From Alistipes sp. CAG:831 (GTDB taxonomy: Bacteria; Bacteroidota; Bacteroidia; Bacteroidales; UBA932), in contig HF990332.1 in the NCBI GenBank assembly GCA_000432775.1, forward strand, positions 1-18,389: DNA of 18,389 nucleotides. The letters run 5' to 3'. The translations under genes and the position numbers were made by a program. Positions 15,304-18,389 of the stretch are shown here, one piece after another. Numbering within the stretch: position 1 is the stretch's first letter; every line of letters begins with the position of its first letter. The notes below the pieces were generated by a model. It worked only from the letters and a program-made list of their open reading frames with translations. It was not told the origin of the DNA and did not search any database.

Positions 15304-18267
15304 TTAGAATGTTAATTCGATTCCAAAGCTGAACTGTCTGGTATTGGGGTAGTTACCCATCTGGACATTGCTGTCCACCTCGGGGTCATATCCGGAGTAC
15401 TCTGTGATGGTAAAGAGGTTGCGGGCGATAGCGTATACCCTGACACCGGCGAGGAAGCCTGTCCTGTCCATCCAGTTCTTGGGGAAGTCGTAGGCTATCT
15501 GCAGGTTCTTCAGGCGCAGGAACGATGCGTTCTCAAGATAGGTGTCGTCGAACTGTCTCGAGGACTCGAGGGAAGGCACGTCGGTGACATCGCCGGGTTT
15601 CGTCCAGATGTTGAGCATATCAGTGGTCATGTTGTACAGGGGGAACTGTGTGGGGTTGGTGAGGAACCATTTGTCGTTGTTGAGGATCCAGTTGCCGGCC
15701 ACCCATGTGAAGTCCGCACCTACATACAGCCCCTTGTACTGGAAGTTGAGCTGGAGACCTCCGGACCAGGGAGCGTACCTCTGCTTGCCCAGCATCACGG
15801 CGTCATCATCGGAGTAATTCTTCGTGATGTTGCCGTTCTTGTCGTACCACATCTGCATACCGTCGCGGGGATCGACTCCTGCGGAACGCACGTAGTAGTA
15901 CTCGCCCCAGGCGTGTCCCACCTCCATCCTCATACCGGTGTTGGCCAGGGTGAAGGAGTCACGTCCGTCGAAGAGGCTGATAATCTCGTTCTTGTTGTAG
16001 TTGAAGTTGGTCTTGATGTTGAAGTAGATGTCGCTGGTCTGGATGATGTCGAAACTCAGGTCCACATCCACTCCGCGGTTTCTCATGTCAGCGACATTGC
16101 CCCATGCTGTACCGTGTCCGGTTGTGTAGGAGTATGGTATCTCCATCAGCATGTCGCGGGTGACCCTGTTGTAGAATTCCACACTTACTCCCAGGAAGTT
16201 CCACAGTCGGGTGGTGACTCCCACGTTGAGGGTCTCTATAGTCTCCCATGTGAGGTCAGGATTCGCGGGGGTGGAAATGCCCCAACCGCTGACACCGCCG
16301 TAAACGATGTTGCCGTTGTAGTTGCCCACAGTACCCCAGGACATGTAGTTGTAGGGGATGCCGGAGTTACCGGTGGTACCGTAGCTGGCTTTCAGGCGCA
16401 GGTCCTGAATCCAGGAGGCGCCCCTCATCCATTCTTCCTTCTTGATGTCCCACATGGCTCCCACGGAGTAGAAGTTGGCGTAGCGCTTGTTCTCGCCGAA
16501 GAGAGAGGAGCCGTCGATACGCCAGGAGGCGTCGAGATAGTAGCGCTCGTCGAAGTTGTAGGAGAGGCGGGCGAAGTAGGAGTTGTAGGTAATCTGCGAG
16601 CGGCTCCAGGAAGGAATGTCGGCCTGGGTACCGTTGTCCAGATACGGCTGGCGGAGATCAGACATACCGTTTGAGCTGGCTCCGAAGCGCTGGTCGTCGC
16701 TCATGATGGCTTCCTGACCGGCCAGGATGGAGAAGTGGTTCTTATCGGCGATGTCGAAGTTGTACTCGGCTGTGTTGGTGAATGTCAGGCGGTAGTACCT
16801 CTGGAAGTTCTCGCTGGCTGACGGCGAGCTGGAGCCGAAAGGCCACTCGTCCGAAGACACGGGGAGGGCCTTCTGCGAGGCGCGGTAGTCATAGCCCTCG
16901 AGGCTCTGCTGTGCGCGGAGAACAAGTCCTTTGACGGGAGTGATCTGCTGATAGGTACTGGCATTCACCCTGACTGTCGTGTACTGGATGGGCTGGATAT
17001 TGGACAGGTGGAAAGCATTCCACTGGCCGACAGCGTCGAAGTATATCTCTTCCTGACCACGGTCGATATAGGGATTGCCGTTGTCATCGTAGAGGAGGGC
17101 GTAGGGGGAGAGCCAGGCGGGCAGGTTGTTGGATGCAAACATGATGTTGCCGTAACTGTTCTGGCCGCTGTTCATGTAGGGTGTAGTCTGGTAGTCCTGA
17201 TAGGTGAGACCTATGTTCATACCCATCTTCAGCCATTTGGTAGCCTGGGTGTTGACGTTAGTACGGATGTTGTATCTGGTCAGCTCGGAGTCGAAGGCCA
17301 CACCTTTCTGGTCGAATGTCCCGAGAGACACATAGTAGTCGGTCTTGTCGGAGGCTCCTGATATCGATGCGTCCAGGCTCCACAGGGGGGCGTTTTCATT
17401 GAAGAAGTAGTCCACCCAGTTGGTGTTGATGCCCAGCTGCTGGGAGGCGGCCTGATATGCTGTCATCTGGAAATTAGGGTTGACCTTGCGCTGGAACTCA
17501 AACCACTGGTCGGCGTTCATCAGGTCCATCTTGTGGCGGGCTATCTGGGACACACCGTACTGGGCCCTGAGGGATACGACCGGTTTTTCTCCTGCCTGTC
17601 CTTTCTTGGTCGTGATGTAGATCACACCGTTGGCGGCACGCGAACCGTAGATGGCTGTGGAGGAGGCGTCCTTCATGACGACTACGCTCTCGATATCATT
17701 GCTGTTGAGAGAGGAGAAGACTCCTGAGGAGACTGGAGAACCGTCCAGGATGAACAGAGGCTCGGTGTCAGAGTAGATGGAGCTGATACCGCGCATGTAC
17801 ATGCTGACACTCGCGGAAGGCTCACCGGAAGATGAGAACACCTGCAGACCTGATACCTGGCCCTGGAGGGCGTCACCTGCGTTGGCTGTAGGCCTGTTGG
17901 CTATCACCTTCTTGTTGACAGTGGAAGCGGAGCCGACCACGGACGATATCTTCCTGGCAGAACCATAGCCGACAACCACTACGTCATCCAGCATCTGCGC
18001 ATCCATCTCGAGGGCCACGTCTATGGTAGTCCTGCCGTTGACAGGAATCTCCTGAGTAGTGTAGCCCATAAAACTGATCTCCAGCACGCCGTTCTCAGGC
18101 ACTGTCAGAGAGTACTGGCCGAGGTCGTCGGTCATGCTCCACTGTGTGGTGCTTCCTTTCAGCACTACAGAGGCGCCTATGATAGTCTCGCCAGTCGAAG
18201 CATCAGTAACAGTACCTGTCACGGTGATGTCCTGAGCGTAGGCCGCTGAGGTTACCACGAGTAACAA
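15304..18267 (-). CDS. SusC/RagA-type TonB-dependent transporter, also lacking a full signal peptide (susC2)
   Basis: 987 aa if started at the TTG at 18267. Domains in order: carboxypeptidase-regulatory-like (about 14-92), TonB-box-like DDVVVVGYG (94-102), plug with LFILDGSPV and MKDASSTAIYGSRAANGVIY, then the barrel, ending in Phe. It is a close paralogue of SusC1, especially in the plug and in the last 200 residues. The N-terminus is LLVVTSAAYA then QDITVTG, the end of a signal peptide without its basic start. The frame meets a TGA at 18279-18277, only three codons upstream of the TTG. No ATG, ribosome site or promoter is seen; instead 11-bp tandem repeats follow. Like susC1 it is probably silent in this arrangement, or disrupted by rearrangement. 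susD2 follows after 11 nt. Confidence 0.92.
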   Translation of the reverse strand: MLLVVTSAAYAQDITVTGTVTDASTGETIIGASVVLKGSTTQWSMTDDLGQYSLTVPENGVLEISFMGYTTQEIPVNGRTTIDVALEMDAQMLDDVVVVGYGSARKISSVVGSASTVNKKVIANRPTANAGDALQGQVSGLQVFSSSGEPSASVSMYMRGISSIYSDTEPLFILDGSPVSSGVFSSLNSNDIESVVVMKDASSTAIYGSRAANGVIYITTKKGQAGEKPVVSLRAQYGVSQIARHKMDLMNADQWFEFQRKVNPNFQMTAYQAASQQLGINTNWVDYFFNENAPLWSLDASISGASDKTDYYVSLGTFDQKGVAFDSELTRYNIRTNVNTQATKWLKMGMNIGLTYQDYQTTPYMNSGQNSYGNIMFASNNLPAWLSPYALLYDDNGNPYIDRGQEEIYFDAVGQWNAFHLSNIQPIQYTTVRVNASTYQQITPVKGLVLRAQQSLEGYDYRASQKALPVSSDEWPFGSSSPSASENFQRYYRLTFTNTAEYNFDIADKNHFSILAGQEAIMSDDQRFGASSNGMSDLRQPYLDNGTQADIPSWSRSQITYNSYFARLSYNFDERYYLDASWRIDGSSLFGENKRYANFYSVGAMWDIKKEEWMRGASWIQDLRLKASYGTTGNSGIPYNYMSWGTVGNYNGNIVYGGVSGWGISTPANPDLTWETIETLNVGVTTRLWNFLGVSVEFYNRVTRDMLMEIPYSYTTGHGTAWGNVADMRNRGVDVDLSFDIIQTSDIYFNIKTNFNYNKNEIISLFDGRDSFTLANTGMRMEVGHAWGEYYYVRSAGVDPRDGMQMWYDKNGNITKNYSDDDAVMLGKQRYAPWSGGLQLNFQYKGLYVGADFTWVAGNWILNNDKWFLTNPTQFPLYNMTTDMLNIWTKPGDVTDVPSLESSRQFDDTYLENASFLRLKNLQIAYDFPKNWMDRTGFLAGVRVYAIARNLFTITEYSGYDPEVDSNVQMGNYPNTRQFSFGIELTF

Positions 18268-18277
18268 GATGTATGTT

Positions 18278-18340
18278 CAGTCTGGGTCAGGTCTGGGTCA
18301 GGTCTGAATCAGGTCTGAGTCAGGTCTTCAGGTCTATGAG
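18278..18340. repeat. 11-bp tandem repeat (CAGGTCTGGGT and variants) directly upstream of susC2
   Basis: About four 11-bp units (the first, at 18278, lacks one base; then 18288, 18299 and 18310) are followed by a shortened 8-bp unit at 18321 and a partial unit at 18329. Variants are GGGT, GAAT and GAGT at the unit end. The array starts at the base where the SusC2 frame is stopped. Changing the copy number would not restore the frame, since the stop lies on the gene side of the array. Confidence 0.8.
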
Positions 18341-18362
18341 CCCGTGAGTCCGTAGGCCTTCT

Positions 18363-18389
18363 GCAAAGGTGAACCGTTTTCCCGCCTTT
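18363..18389 (+). repeat. Start of another copy of the 105-bp dispersed repeat, cut by the window end
   Basis: All 27 bases are identical to 7989-8015 and match 9-35 with one difference. It is in the same orientation as both. With the copy at position 1, the window starts and ends within the same repeat family. Confidence 0.85.

Noticed and set aside
1..18389. CRISPR array, tRNA or rRNA genes
   Set aside because: No array of short repeats with unique spacers, and no tRNA or rRNA sequence recognised. The 11-bp and 105-bp tandem repeats have no spacers.

Overview
This is Bacteroidota DNA, most likely from the order Bacteroidales. It has two SusC/SusD pairs, lipoproteins with a Bacteroidota-type SCS/SCN lipobox, a BACON-domain lipoprotein, an AAA_14/DUF4143 ATPase of the Bacteroidales type, and an exact TAnnTTTG -7 box. 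Base composition is moderate. I cannot fix the genus from sequence alone.

Layout. 1-775: no convincing gene, only diverged copies of a dispersed repeat and several hairpins. 776-7624: a four-gene nutrient-uptake operon on the + strand (susC1, susD1, a SusE-position lipoprotein, a BACON lipoprotein). 7625-8100: an AT-rich leader/promoter block, then a 105-bp tandem repeat. 8101-9372: an AAA_14/DUF4143 ATPase on the - strand with a double operator over its promoter. 9393-18267: a second operon on the - strand (susC2, susD2, lipoprotein, a small secreted protein, a subtilisin-family protease). 18278-18389: an 11-bp tandem repeat and another copy of the dispersed repeat. The two operons converge on the middle.

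Main result. The first operon looks like an invertible segment caught in the OFF orientation. A 22-bp inverted repeat (21/22 identical) lies at 815-836 and 7576-7597 and encloses all four genes. susC1 as it stands has no real start: its open frame begins in mid signal peptide (GLLSALTVMLHA, then QDITVAG). The missing start lies on the - strand just outside the right repeat at 7624: ATG, then MKKIRLLMT, reading into the same GLLSALT codons in the same frame. Inverting 815-7597 would give a complete signal peptide on a 993-residue SusC. The one mismatch between the arms is synonymous (CTG/CTA, Leu). The same inversion moves the operon's 3' end next to the hairpin at 776-811, which on the - strand is followed by a T-rich run and so looks like the operon's terminator. 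No recombinase is encoded here, so the switch would have to be worked in trans.

susC2 is also beheaded: only LLVVTSAAYA of its signal peptide remains, after an in-frame stop. No partner start is in the window, so a second switch with its other half elsewhere is likely but unproven. The second operon carries a protease and no glycoside hydrolase is present in either, so uptake of peptides (as by RagAB) is as plausible as uptake of glycans.
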